A program made the translations under genes and the position numbers. Of a DNA stretch of 64,000 bases, positions 41,701-52,325 are shown piece by piece; the stretch's first letter is position 1, and each line of letters starts with the position of its first letter. The DNA is taken from assembly GCF_004027225.2 (NCBI RefSeq), contig NC_044288.2, positions 16,564,744-16,628,743 on the forward strand, in the 5' to 3' direction. The notes beneath the pieces were generated by a model. That model worked only from the letters and a program-made list of their open reading frames with translations, did no database searches and had not been told where the DNA came from. The stretch comes from Strigops habroptila (taxonomy: Eukaryota; Chordata; Aves; Psittaciformes; Psittacidae).

Positions 41701-44700
41701 CTTCTATCTCTTGACTTCGAAGCTCTGGTGTTTCCGTCACTCTTGCAGCTGCTGCTATGGTTTCCTCAGGGCCCAGTTGATTCTGCTCCTGCTCTGCAGG
41801 TTCTGTCTTTATTTCTGATCCCAGCTCGCCAATGCCCATTATGTCTCGAATTCCCTTTGCCTCTGGCTCCTCACACTCCAGTCTCTCCTGCTTCACAGTC
41901 ACAGACACCTGGGGTATCTGGGCCTGTTTCTCGTGCTCCTGATGAATTGAGTGTTCCCATGGGCCAGGCAGGGTCTGAGGGTCATCCGTATCTTCACAGA
42001 AAGATGACAGAGCAGCTTCTACAACTGCTGCATCCAGGACTTCAGGGTGGTCGTCTACCTTTATTGGCAAAACACAGAGCAGTGCAGGCCAAGGTCAGAG
42101 AAAGGGATTAAAAAAGAAAAAAAGGTTTATGTTATTTGGTAGAGACAATTGTGGAAAACCTGGTGTACTGGGTTTACAAAGTTGCCTTTCACAGCCAGAC
42201 CCTTATCACTCCCTGTGGAGTCCCCTGTGGAGCTTCAGTTTCAGAAATACCACGCGCCTGGAGAGTATGCTGCAAGCAGTGCTCATTTGTCTGCCAGTCG
42301 TGACCCAAACCCTACCCAACATGAGAAAGAAAGAGATTTCTTTCTGCACTCTGAAGAGGAGCACCAGGCTAAATGTAGCGGACTAGCAGCAGTGGTGTCA
42401 CAGAGCCATTTCCTACTGACCTGGACAATGATGGTGAGAACGTGCATTTAGGAATAGTTATTCTCTTGCTGGTTTAAACTAATTAAATTGGTGAAAAGTA
42501 ATCACTTGAGATTAACCTAACTGGATGTGGAACAAAAGGCACTGTCATTCTGCTTTGCCTGTTTACCTTGTCCTCAATGATGGCTATAATATTTCCAACG
42601 GTATCGAAGTCCAGCTCTTCCCCCGTATAGGACACTGCAATATCCATTTTCTCTGCTAAATCTAGGTCTTCTTTCCCATCCATGCAGTGATCTTTGGAAG
42701 ACCCTGCAGTACCGCCAGCCCCAGAACCCAGGCACTCTTTCTTGATGGAATCAATGATCATGGATATTTCACTGCTGTCCATGGACACTGTCACGGTGTG
42801 GGAATCAGACACTGCCTCCATGGAAACACAGGCTTCTGGTTGGCTCACTGCACAAGGGTGAGAGTGTCAATCAGAGACCAATCTGGAGAAGTCAAGCCCA
42901 CATAAACAAATACTGCAGTGGATAAGACCAACCACAAGCACCCCAGGTCCACCCACAACAGCATGGCTTAGAAAAATAAAAGACAGAGGTTGCTTTCCCA
43001 CAGTAGAGACAAAGTGAGATTCCAGCCCTTGAACCACAATCCAGCAACACACCATTAACACTCTCCCCTTCTCCCCCCCAGCAAATCCTGTTTAAAACCA
43101 TCTGTTTACTCCAGCTGAAAGGATGGTGAGTCCGAGGTGATAAAAGGCCAGCTGAGATCTTGCTGGGTGCTGATCCCAAGGGAAGTTCTGCTTCCCAGCA
43201 GTGCAGGATCTATGAATGCGTAGTTCAGGAACGCACCTGTGGCTACGCTTTCTGGAGCTGCAGCTGGTGGCACAACGGATGGTGCTGACAGCGTGGGCAT
43301 CATGACAATTGTAGCCTGGGACACAGGCTCTACTGGGGGTGGCAGGAGCTTAGCTGCAGGTTCGCTGGCAACAGCGGAGAAGGAAGCAAGAGGTGAGGTG
43401 AACTGTGCAGGACCAGCTTCTAAAAGCCGGGAAAGCGTAGGAGCACCTAACAGAGAGTAGAAGGGAAAAAGGACATGAGCAAGAAGCAGCCACCACTCAA
43501 GTCCACAAAGACACCACTGGGCTCTTCACTGTCTGGTGGCTTCTTCTGGGAAAAAACACTGAGAGGTACCTATAAATGGTTCCAAAAACTATATGGAGAA
43601 CCTGCACCCCAAAATACACAACTCGTGTGTGTGCAGTCTGAGACAACCATGCAGACTATGGGACACTGCGTTCAATATAAGGGCTGCAGAGGCTAAGCCA
43701 CACATGCAGAGAGATGCCCTTCCAAAGGCTCATCCCAATACAATCATAGGAAATCTGAAAAACAGTGCTGAGCGAGCCACACAAGGTGAGCCAAGACAAA
43801 CAGTCATCACAGGAGCTGGAAGGGAGCAGAGGGGATCTCTCTGCAGGTCTTTCCTGGAGAATTCCTCTTTTATCAAAGGTTGCCACTCATCTTAGCTGTA
43901 ACTTTCAGTCTGAATTTACCAAACTGTCTCGACCAAATTAACCAGTCTTGAAGAACAGACATGGATAAGAAAAGTGAGATTATTCATATGGAATTATATA
44001 TGAATGAACGGCAGAAATGCTCAGCTGCAGACAATGTGATTAAACCACTGTTTAACATGAGCTGAGAAGAATCTTCACCTTAGGCAGGTTGTTCTGAAAA
44101 GGCTCAATGCAAAGACTCTTGCACTGTCCCTCTCACCCTGCTCTCTGTGGAACTTACTTCAGAGTCCACTGCAGTCTAATCCTCAACAGGCCTCTAAGCT
44201 AAAGCAGAGCTAAGACACGAGTTCTCCAGGTTCACAGGGAGCTGCAGGTGGACACGTTTTTTTTTCCCAACTCCCTGTCAACTAACCCTTTCTTTCTACA
44301 CTGAAATGCCTGGTATTAGCCAGTGGCAAAGCCAGAAAACTAGACTTCATGGACTAGGCTCAACTCAAGTCTAATTGCTTCAGTGATTTTAGATCAAGGC
44401 ACTCTTTCTTCTGTAAGCATCAGGGTGTTCTTAAAAAAAAGTAGGGGTGAGAGGGATGGGAGTACAGAAATAGGAATACAACTCATAAAGAAGCCCCCAA
44501 ACCAGCCAGGCTAGATGCCCTTCATCTCTCTCCAAAGAGAACTCATAGAACAGTCTGAAGGAACATCTGAAGGGAGAACTGTACAGGGAGAGTCCCGAGT
44601 TACCTGAAGCAGCAGGAGATGCAGGGACAGCACCAGGTGCCGACTGCATTTCCCCACTGTGCAGCACTGGGAGGACACTTCCTACCTCCAGCAGGACTCC

Positions 44701-47700
44701 TGAGCTGTTCATGTGACCAGAAGCCACTGCCATTTCATTTTCACCAACCTGCCAAAGGAGGACAGAACTGAAAATCCTGGAGATCACCATCACATCAGTG
44801 ATTCTCTGCCATATATGCACCTCCATAAATATGTCCATCATTTGCTGTCTCAGCATTTCTCCTGCACTTTTTGTCCAGCTTAGTCCCTGCCTGAGGCCCC
44901 CATGCAAGTGCTCAACATCAAAGTCTGAAACTAGTTGTTGTTCTTCAGCTACAATACAGCTGCAGTGCCACCCTCCTTTGAAGTTAGACCAGATACGTCA
45001 TTCGCTCTACCTTAGTTCCTCTTGTGAGGTTCAAACACCTCACAATCCTTTACAGATACCAGTCTCTCTGGTATCTGAGAGATGGCATTGAATTATCCCT
45101 TATTTTGAGTTGAGGGAAATTGAAGCACCAAAGTGGAAAGTAAGTCTATCAATGTCACAGAGTAAACCTATGATGGACCTTGCAGCAGATGCAAACCATC
45201 TGCTTCAAAGAAAACAGATGGTTTACAAAGAAAACCCAGTCTTTCACAGCCCTTCCTTGCTGTACCCTATGTTACATTGCACCATGCATACATAGAACCC
45301 ATGAACGTTTACCCAAGCTAACAAATAGAAAATACCCCAAATCTGACTATTAAAAAACGAAAGTCAACAGCAATACACCTTTTCCATCACACAAGCACTA
45401 ACAGGGAATCCGTGCCACGGGCAGGCTGATGTTATTTTCAGACTGGGCTCTGAACAGTGTCAGCAATGGTCACCCTCCTAAGATTTCCAGAGTCACTAAC
45501 ACCAGAAGTGGGTTGTCATCACAGTGATTTTACTAACTGTCTACAATTAGGAAAAAACTGAAGCACTTCAATGTTGGTCATAAACTCCACTAAAGGACTC
45601 CCTACTCCTATGCTAAGATCCATTACAAATATTGAAACTCAACTTTTGGCCAAGATGTAAAAGAAGAACTGTGAGCCCAAAGTAGAAATCATCAAGAACA
45701 CCTCCATGGAGGCTGACTGGGATGATGCTGACTAACATGCTCCCTCCCCTGGGGAGAACGATTTCCTCTAGCAAAGCCTGCAACTCCAACTCCTTACAAC
45801 TGAGGGAGACAGCCAGTCCCATGTGCTGAATGACCCCCGCAGTCCTGCACCATAGTAATGCCAGGAAAGGGTCCCACCTCTGTGGCTCACAGGGATAATT
45901 CTCTCTCTCACCTATCACTTCTGTTGGGACTCTCACAAAAACCTGTATGCTTTAAAAAAGCCTTTGCATATATGAGCAGAGAGCTCCATACCAGCCTGGG
46001 GCTTGTGGGCAGGAGACTGCCCTTCTTCAGCAGCTCTGAGAGCAGAGGGGAAGGAGGCGGAGTTGCTTTTTGTCCTAGCATCTTTTTCTGGGGTGAATCA
46101 TCAGTGACTGGGGTCATGGGGGCATCCAGGGGAGCAGAGCCTGGAGGGGTGTCAGGGATTCCAATGAAGGAGGCAACTGGGGTGCTGGGCAATGTCCCTG
46201 GAGTGACCTGAGAAAGAGAAAAACCACACTGTTCAAAGCCACACTCCACCACACGGACTAGCCCCACTTGCTCCTTCCCCCAAGAGCATTGATCCAGCAC
46301 ACCACAGACACCTACTCCATTCACTCACTGCACCTACTCCAGGCATATGCTTTCACCCTTTCCCTGCTCTGCAGTGCCACTTCCCAGGCACACACAGAAG
46401 ACTGCCTGGCCAACCCACTGATGCCCTTACACAGCCTTTGATCCAGGCTCCTGATCATCACAGACATGGAAGAGGACACGTAGCAGCACTGTACATCAAC
46501 CACACTACAGCACTACCACAGCGAAAAGTCTGCAAAGCAAGGCAAGGGCTCCTCCACAGACTCCTTCTCCATGATGGATGAATAGCCCTATGTCCCAAGC
46601 TGGTCTTTCTCTCTTACTATGAGAAGGATCCTTACCCCTGGACTGGCCTCATCCACAGCAGGCTGAGACAGATCTCCCAGAGCATAGTCTCCCCCTGGGG
46701 AGGTTGAGCCTGCAGGGGAGCGAACCATCACACCCGTCAACCGTCGTGGTGGATTCTTAATGGCCTGACGAGCTGCAAGAGAACAGAAAAGAACAGTGAG
46801 ATTCCATGACTCTGACCTGGACAGTCCCTAAGAGTTATCTCTGACTTTATCCTAAAGAACCCCAGGAAGACAATTTATATGGTGGGAATTTCCTGCACCA
46901 CACCACTGACAGGTCAGTTCACTGAATTGCCCCACGAGTTATAAATTAATTAAACATTTAGAACAAATCTCTCTTCCTTTTCTATTCAGAAAATAGTAAA
47001 ACTATAGGGAAAACTAAATGGGTACAAAGCCTGACATTCAGAGAGCTCCTTGTTAATCCTGCTTTCTCTTAGGTATACCTTTTCTACAGAACTTGTTCCT
47101 TTCTCAGATGTCTCTGCATTTTGCCCTGTTACAAATGTGGTCCTGGAAAGAGAATACAACCTTTCTCTCCAACTCCAGGGTCAAGGAATTCCTCCCAACA
47201 AGTCTTAACATGACTTAAGTATTTCCCAAATGCTCTTACAAATATATGCTTCTCTCTCTGAGGAAAAGTGCTTACCCTGATAAGCAGCATCTGTAGCCTT
47301 CCTCTTGACTTCTGCTTCCTCCTCCTCCAGTTTCTTCTTTCTGCATACAGAACCAAAGCCTACTGTCACAGAGTGTCCCACTTCCCCTTAGTTCCTTCTC
47401 CACAATCAGCTTACTGACCTCCACCCCATTATCTCCAGACAACAATGAACTGCCTCTGCAGACTCAGGCTCAACTCCTTGGAGGAGGAAAGCAGTCCGAG
47501 GCCAGTCAGAGAATGACACACTTGGCAGGAAATTTCACTGCCAGATGATTATCAAAACGGAGGAGGCAAGCACGATGTTGCAAGCCACCAGCAAGCTCTG
47601 TACTGATACATTTCAAACCATGTTCCACGCAAGCTGGTGCCTTCCAAGCTAAGCTAAGTCCACCCTCAGAGGCCAAATCATCTGCCCAGCTGCCCCATTT

Positions 47701-50700
47701 CTCTTAACCCAAAGCATACGGAGCAAGAGATGGCTAACAAACAGAGTGTGTCAGAGAATTACAAACTGAGGAGAAAGCATAATATGGAAATAATTAAATA
47801 ACTCACATCATAATCTCATTGCATAGCTCCTCCAGTCTGTTATCCATGTGTCCGGCCTGGATCAGCTCTGCATCCCTCTTGAGTTGCCTGTAATCAGGAA
47901 ATCTTACTTACTTATCACTGAACAATACATCCGAAGCAGCATTTTCATCCCAAGCACCATGCCACTTAGGCAACTTTTCCAAAACAGGGCTCTCAGGTAC
48001 CCCACAGTTTAACACCTCTGCCACATACCTGTACTTCTCCTGTGTTTCTTTAATGATTTTCTTCAACTCCTCAACCCGTTCTGCAGTCAGTTTCCGCACA
48101 ATAACATCTTCCACAGTCTCCACAACTTCTCCCTTCTCACCACGTTTTCTCCTAGAGTAAGAGAAAACCAAAACCAGTTCAGACATGAAACACAGAAAAC
48201 CTTCTCCTTTCATAAATGCCTGCTGCCTGTCATTCCTGACACACGCACACAAAAAAATCCACCTCTTCCAATTTCCCTTAAATGATGTCGGACAGCACAA
48301 TGTTCAAACAACCTCTTCTGAAACTCCCCCACCCTAATTCTTAAATGTGTCCAGTGTTAAAGATTCCAGGAAAAGATCAAAGATGCAAAACTACTGCAAA
48401 TTTTCAACATGTGAAAAATCAATTCCATTTCACAGAAGATTCTTTCTACCCATGAAGAAACACCTGTTTTTTTTCCCTCCATAACTCAGCCCTTTTATCT
48501 TTGCAATTCTATTGCTAAAGATCATTCAGCACTATCACAAACAAACACTACTTTTAAACATCCTGCCTTTGAATTAACTTGATGTGAAGTCCCAAAACAA
48601 AATGCCTAGACTTTGGAGTGAGAAACATCTGAGACCACAAAGCTGTAGTGACAGCATTGGTAAGAAAACTATAAGAAACCACTGCAAAATAGAGACATAT
48701 ACAAAACATTTCCTCTTCCCACTCCTGCTGTCTTTTCTAACCCCTATTCTAAGTGATAATTTTATGTGCAAAGCTTCTGATCAGCAAGACTAACACGTAG
48801 TGTTTTATTCCAGCTAAATAAATGTTTCTTTTTTTCTGCATAAATCCCCAAGTGCACACTGTAATTTACAAACAGAGCTGTGGCAGAGAGGCCCCAATTA
48901 TCCTGCCATGTATTGGAATGACAGTAGAGGCATATGGAAGACACTAACAAGTACACAGTGACCAGTTTTAGAACCACATAGTACTGAAATACTTCAGTCT
49001 TATGAAGAAAAAAAGGAGACAAGACAAAGAGATACGGGAAGTGTGTTCTGAGGAATACTTCGGGCAGATCTTCCCCATCTGCCATACCCAGAATCCCACC
49101 CATGCCAACTATCACAACTGAATCTCCTCATCGCTTTACACTCCTTTTGGGAGGAGCACTATTAAGTGCTTTGCTATAAGAACTGACAAGTCTACCCCAG
49201 ATTGCTGCAGACTGCACTCGTGCCAGACTCTGTACTCACTTGGGGGTCTCCGTAGTCTCCAAGAGCTCTGAATACTGAGATGCACAGTGCTAAGAGGAAA
49301 CAAAGAGAGTCAGAGGACACTGCAGAGTCAGCTTCAGCAAACACCTAACAACTAAGGGAACTTATTCTATCTTCTTCAGCTGTCTAACACTTTATGAAAG
49401 CATCTGACAGTCTTCTCCAGAGTTCTCCCCCTAGCTATAATTTAGCGCAGCTCAAAGTGAGGGAGCGTATTCACCCTCTTACTCCCAGCACTGCCCAGGC
49501 TGATCTTCAAAACGAAGCTAAAGAACAGATGCTCCCAGCTAACAGTTTAGAAATCAAAGCAAGCATGACTAAGGAAGCTGTACCTGTAATGGTTCTGTCT
49601 GTGAATGTGAAACAAAATGTTTTAAAATGTTTTAATGGAGAAGACAACATTCTATGAAGGCCAGCTTCACAGCTTAACAGGAACAGTTAGCAACCTAAAC
49701 TGCCCAACTTCTCCTCCCTTTGTTCTTTTAATCTCTTTCTGTCCCTTATACAACAGAAATCCCAGATGCTTGCCCAAACAACAGGACACAGCAAAATACA
49801 TGGGCATCCACAAACTCCTGGGGCAAGGAATTCCACAGCTTAATTACATGCCTGGTGAAGAACAACCTCTTGAGGTTTGCTTCAAACCTGCCTAATGTTA
49901 GTCTCCTGATACTCTAAATCTTGTACTAGACAAAGCACTGAACAATTAAACTTTATTAATTCTTACTGATCCTCAACATGCCACTTCTGACTGTGCAGGC
50001 ATCTGTTGTATTCCTGTTACCTCTCTTTATGTTAAGGATTCTACCTTACTTAGCCATCCCTTACAAGGAAGCTGTTTCATGTCTTTGATCATTCTTGTCT
50101 TTTCCTTAACTTTATCCAATTGTACTGTAAGCTCAGACTGCATTTCAGAAACAGGAAAAAGTATTTAATATGATGCAAGTAAAATTTTTTTTGTTGTTTT
50201 TGGGTTTTTTTAAAACAATTTTGCTATATTTTTTTTAAACAAGAAATGCATTCTTTTAGGCAGCTGTATTAAATATCCCATGCAGAATTCATCTTTTCCA
50301 AGATCCAAATGTCAGGAGCTTACCTTTTGGGAAAACCAGTCAGGTGGGCGTCCTGGCTCTGCAAAAGGTTTGATAGCTCTGCTGACTGAGACCCTACAGG
50401 AGGGAAATGGTAAGTCACTGTCAACTTACTTTCTTCCCCAACAACATGCAGAGAAAAGACACTGACCTGTCTTGACGTTCATCACTGAATAGCCATTAGT
50501 ATTTATTTATTCATCACTGAACAGCCATATTATTTATGAATACAATAAACTTGCCAAGGAGTTGTTATGTTTGGAAATTATTCAAGTACAGCCCTTGGAC
50601 TCAAAAATATTTGCTTGCTCCGAATAAACAACAGTTTCACTCCCTTAGTTTGAAAAGCAAGTTTCTAGCTTCTGATGACACGACTGTGTTTCCACAAAAA

Positions 50701-51606
50701 CCTTACTCTGGTGAGAGAAAAAGGCAGCAAACCAGAGCTACATGTTCAAATACTGCGCACAAGAATCTGTTATAAAATATGCTTCTTGACCACAACTCAC
50801 CTCTTCCAATCTACGAACACAAAATGGCTTGTGTTGGAAGGGACCTTAAAGCTCATCCAGTTCCAACCCCCTGCCACAGGCAGGGACACCTTCCACTAGA
50901 GCAGGTTGCTTCAAGCCCCTGTGTCCAACCTGGCCTTGAACACTGCCAGGGATGGGGCAGCCACAGCTTCTCTGGGAACCCTGTGCCAGCGCTCACTCTT
51001 TGCTCTGCTGAACACGCTTTTGTTTTTACACAGTGGTTATAAAAGAAGCCAAAAGACTGTCCAGGTATAGCCCTGACACCTCCATCTTTAATACCCCCAC
51101 CTTTGTTTTGAACAGAAAGCACGGCGTTAACAACTAAGCAGTTGTACAAGGAATCAGCACAGTGCAAGGCCATGCTCCAGTACAATACACAGTGCCAGGA
51201 ATGCCGTGCCCATGCATACACGGCGGCACAGCGGGACACCGTCCTCGCCAGTCGCTTACCAGTTCTGGTCTCCGCTCCGCATGACGGACGAGGCCAGGCA
51301 GAGCTTCTCGCGGATGGACCAGGGCTCGGTGGGGCCAGCGCTCAGCAGCTTGTGCTCTGCCGAGAAGGGAAGCACTTAGCGGCCCCGCCGACTCCCGGCC
51401 CGCCTCTCCGGGCCACAGCCCCGCCCCTCCCGGGCCCGTTGTCTCCGCCCCCTCGCACCACCGTTAGCACCGCTCCTCCCGCTCGGTTCCCCTCGGGTCG
51501 TTCCCCTGCCCCGTTCTCGCCCCGTTCCCGCCGTCGCCGTTCCCCCGCCACCCTCCCGCCGCCTCCCCCGGCAGGCCCCGCACTTACTCCCCGTTCCTGC
51601 CGCCAT
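26702..51606 (-). CDS. BRD8: BRD8, TIP60/NuA4 bromodomain subunit, 27 exons, about 1267 aa
   Basis: Nuclear subunit of the TIP60/NuA4 histone acetyltransferase and thyroid-receptor coactivator. Exons: 51588-51606, 51260-51356, 50324-50393, 49240-49289, 48029-48151, 47819-47887, 47276-47340, 46636-46772, 45992-46207, 44604-44748, 43237-43446, 42567-42847, 41603-42058, 41150-41243, 40893-40939, 40321-40535, 39948-40040, 39691-39759, 38796-38973, 38058-38162, 37174-37218, 31126-31407, 30539-30739, 29223-29368, 28361-28447, 27865-27933, 26702-26936; phases all agree. Order: a SANT-like start (EPWSIREKLCLASSVMRSGD), a Lys/Glu coiled coil, a Ser/Pro/Glu-rich middle, bromodomain 1 (about 775-880; NAVMYNSSDHDVY), an acidic linker and bromodomain 2 (about 1145-1250). 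Both retain the MYN Asn expected to bind acetyl-lysine. In bromodomain 2, HHVHHMA replaces human HHVYHMA. The C-terminus after EQLQ differs from human. Human length is 1235. Confidence 0.95.
33180..33228 (+). repeat. A/G-rich low-complexity tract
   Basis: Runs of A separated by GGG, GAGAGAG and GAAAG units, entirely purine on the + strand. A second run of 14 A residues lies at about 32898-32911. Confidence 0.8.
33995..34268 (+). mobile_element. CR1 LINE 3' fragment, plus orientation
   Basis: Matches the end of a CR1 non-LTR retrotransposon. It begins with ACCAGACTCTTCTCAGTGG. The typical GGAGATTTTCAGAACTTGAC, GCCCAGCTTTGAGCAGCAGG and ATAGAATCAT tail words follow. It is diverged and 5'-truncated, as most CR1 copies are. 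The left boundary is approximate. Confidence 0.8.
34310..34605 (-). mobile_element. CR1 LINE 3' fragment, minus orientation
   Basis: Reads as the reverse complement of a CR1 3' end: AGAATGGTTTGGATTGAAAG, GTCCAACCCCCCAGCAATGA, CTTGAACGGTTCCAGGGATG, and TACCCCTTGTCCTATTGCAA. It faces the neighbouring CR1 fragment tail to tail. The match is closer than that of the other fragments, so it may be the younger copy. Confidence 0.88.
35632..35637 (-). terminator. candidate ATTAAA poly(A) signal, short BRD8 isoform
   Basis: First ATTAAA-type signal downstream of the alternative terminal exon. It would give a 3' UTR of about 350 bases. Confidence 0.5.
35973..36032 (-). CDS. BRD8: alternative terminal exon of BRD8 (short, single-bromodomain isoform)
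   Basis: Preceded by a TAG acceptor and in phase with the exon at 37174-37218, this exon encodes DGGTRGRRCAIEADMKMKK and stops at 35973-35975. As I remember it, this is the C-terminus of the human 951-residue BRD8 isoform. Using it gives a protein of about 947 residues with bromodomain 1 only, instead of splicing on to 31407. An ATTAAA (35632-35637, minus) lies about 340 bp downstream as a plausible intronic poly(A) signal. Confidence 0.88.
   Translation of the reverse strand, partial: DGGTRGRRCAIEADMKMKK
49790..50145 (-). mobile_element. ancient, highly diverged CR1 relic
   Basis: Weak but colinear resemblance to the widespread old amniote CR1 3' region in reverse complement: GAATTCCACAGCTTAATTAC, GGAAGCTGTTTCATGTCTTT, GATCATTCTTGTCTTTTCCT and TATCCAATTGTACT occur in the expected order. 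It lies in a BRD8 intron near the gene's 5' end. Confidence 0.6.
50815..51000 (-). mobile_element. CR1 LINE 3' fragment, minus orientation
   Basis: Reverse-complement CR1 tail with TTGGAAGGGACCTTAAAGCT, CCCCCTGCCACAGGCAGGGA, CAACCTGGCCTTGAACACTG and CCAGGGATGGGGCAGCCACA. Close to consensus. It lies in BRD8 intron 2, about 250 bp from exon 2. Confidence 0.9.
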
Positions 51607-51610
51607 CTTG
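51599..51610 (-). promoter_or_regulatory. YY1-type site overlapping the BRD8 start codon
   Basis: GCCGCCATCTTG on the + strand (CAAGATGGCGGC on the transcript strand) is a full match to the YY1 consensus. The BRD8 ATG lies inside it, a common arrangement for YY1 sites just downstream of housekeeping transcription starts. Confidence 0.65.
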
Positions 51611-51835
51611 CCCGCCCAGCCCGAGGTGAGGCAGGGCGGAGCCGCGCGCAAAGACCGACGGGAGGCGCGCAGGCGGAGGAGTGTCCAAGCCACGCCCCTT
51701 CTTGCCCCACGGCAGGCGATGATTGGCTGTCGACCAGGCGCGGGCTCCCATTGGCGGAGCGGGCTGGCGGCGAGGTTTGAAACCCCAACAGCAAGCACCG
51801 CGCGGGGAAGGGGAGCGCGAGGTGGCGGCGCCGGA
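51611..51835 (+). promoter_or_regulatory. shared BRD8/KIF20A promoter with two CCAAT boxes and a CHR
   Basis: A CpG-rich divergent promoter between BRD8 (leftward) and KIF20A (rightward). Two inverted CCAAT boxes (ATTGG at 51722-51726 and 51750-51754, 28 bases apart) are followed by a CHR element TTTGAA at 51776-51781. NF-Y boxes plus a CHR bound by MuvB complexes are the established signature of genes expressed in G2/M, which fits KIF20A. A GC box (CACGCCCC, about 51692) also lies here. Confidence 0.75.
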
Positions 51836-51840
51836 GCAGC

Positions 51841-51953
51841 GGGTCTGGGTCTGGGTCTGGGTCTGGGTCTGGGTCTGGGTCTGGGTCTGGGTCTGGGTCT
51901 GGGTCTGGGTCTGGGTCTGGGTCTGGGTCTGGGTCTGGGTCTGGGTCTGGGTC
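51841..51953 (+). repeat. (GGGTCT)18.8 hexanucleotide array
   Basis: Eighteen perfect GGGTCT units run from 51841 to 51948, then a partial unit GGGTC. It begins 59 bases downstream of the CHR element. Every unit offers a G3 tract separated by three-base loops, so the + strand has strong G-quadruplex potential. Perfect repetition suggests recent expansion. The unit is not the telomeric TTAGGG. Confidence 0.97.
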
Positions 51954-52325
51954 GCGTGCGGAGGAGCCCTGTGTAACTCGGGAGAAGCGGAGAAGCTGTG
52001 CCTGTGCGGTGGTCTCTGGGGGTGTTGTGGGGGGCTGCCTGCGTGGAGCCGTGTGTGGTTTGCGTACGGTGGTCTGTGCGTGTGTTATGTCTATCGGGCG
52101 CCATGCGGTGGTCTGTGTGGATGGAAGGGTCTGTTGCGTATGCGTTTTCAGCGGCATCCTGTGTGTTGGTGTGTGTGCAAGGATAGTTGCTTATGGTAGC
52201 CCACGTTTGTGGGGGACAGACTGTGTAGTGGGGTGTATGTGTGCAGAGCAAAGTTTGGACTCCTGCTGTAACATCACCCTGCCCTCACTGTGGCCCTTTA
52301 TCTCCAGGAGCTGTGTTGAGATACC

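Noticed and set aside
43106-43236. Open read-through of about 40 codons beyond the BRD8 exon 11 donor
   Set aside because: A good donor (GTGCGT) and the next exon restore homology with mammalian BRD8; the read-through is probably chance.
51723-52199. Open frames giving Val-Trp or Gly-Leu repeats across the GGGTCT array
   Set aside because: They follow from the hexamer unit, and a genuine KIF20A start with homology lies downstream.
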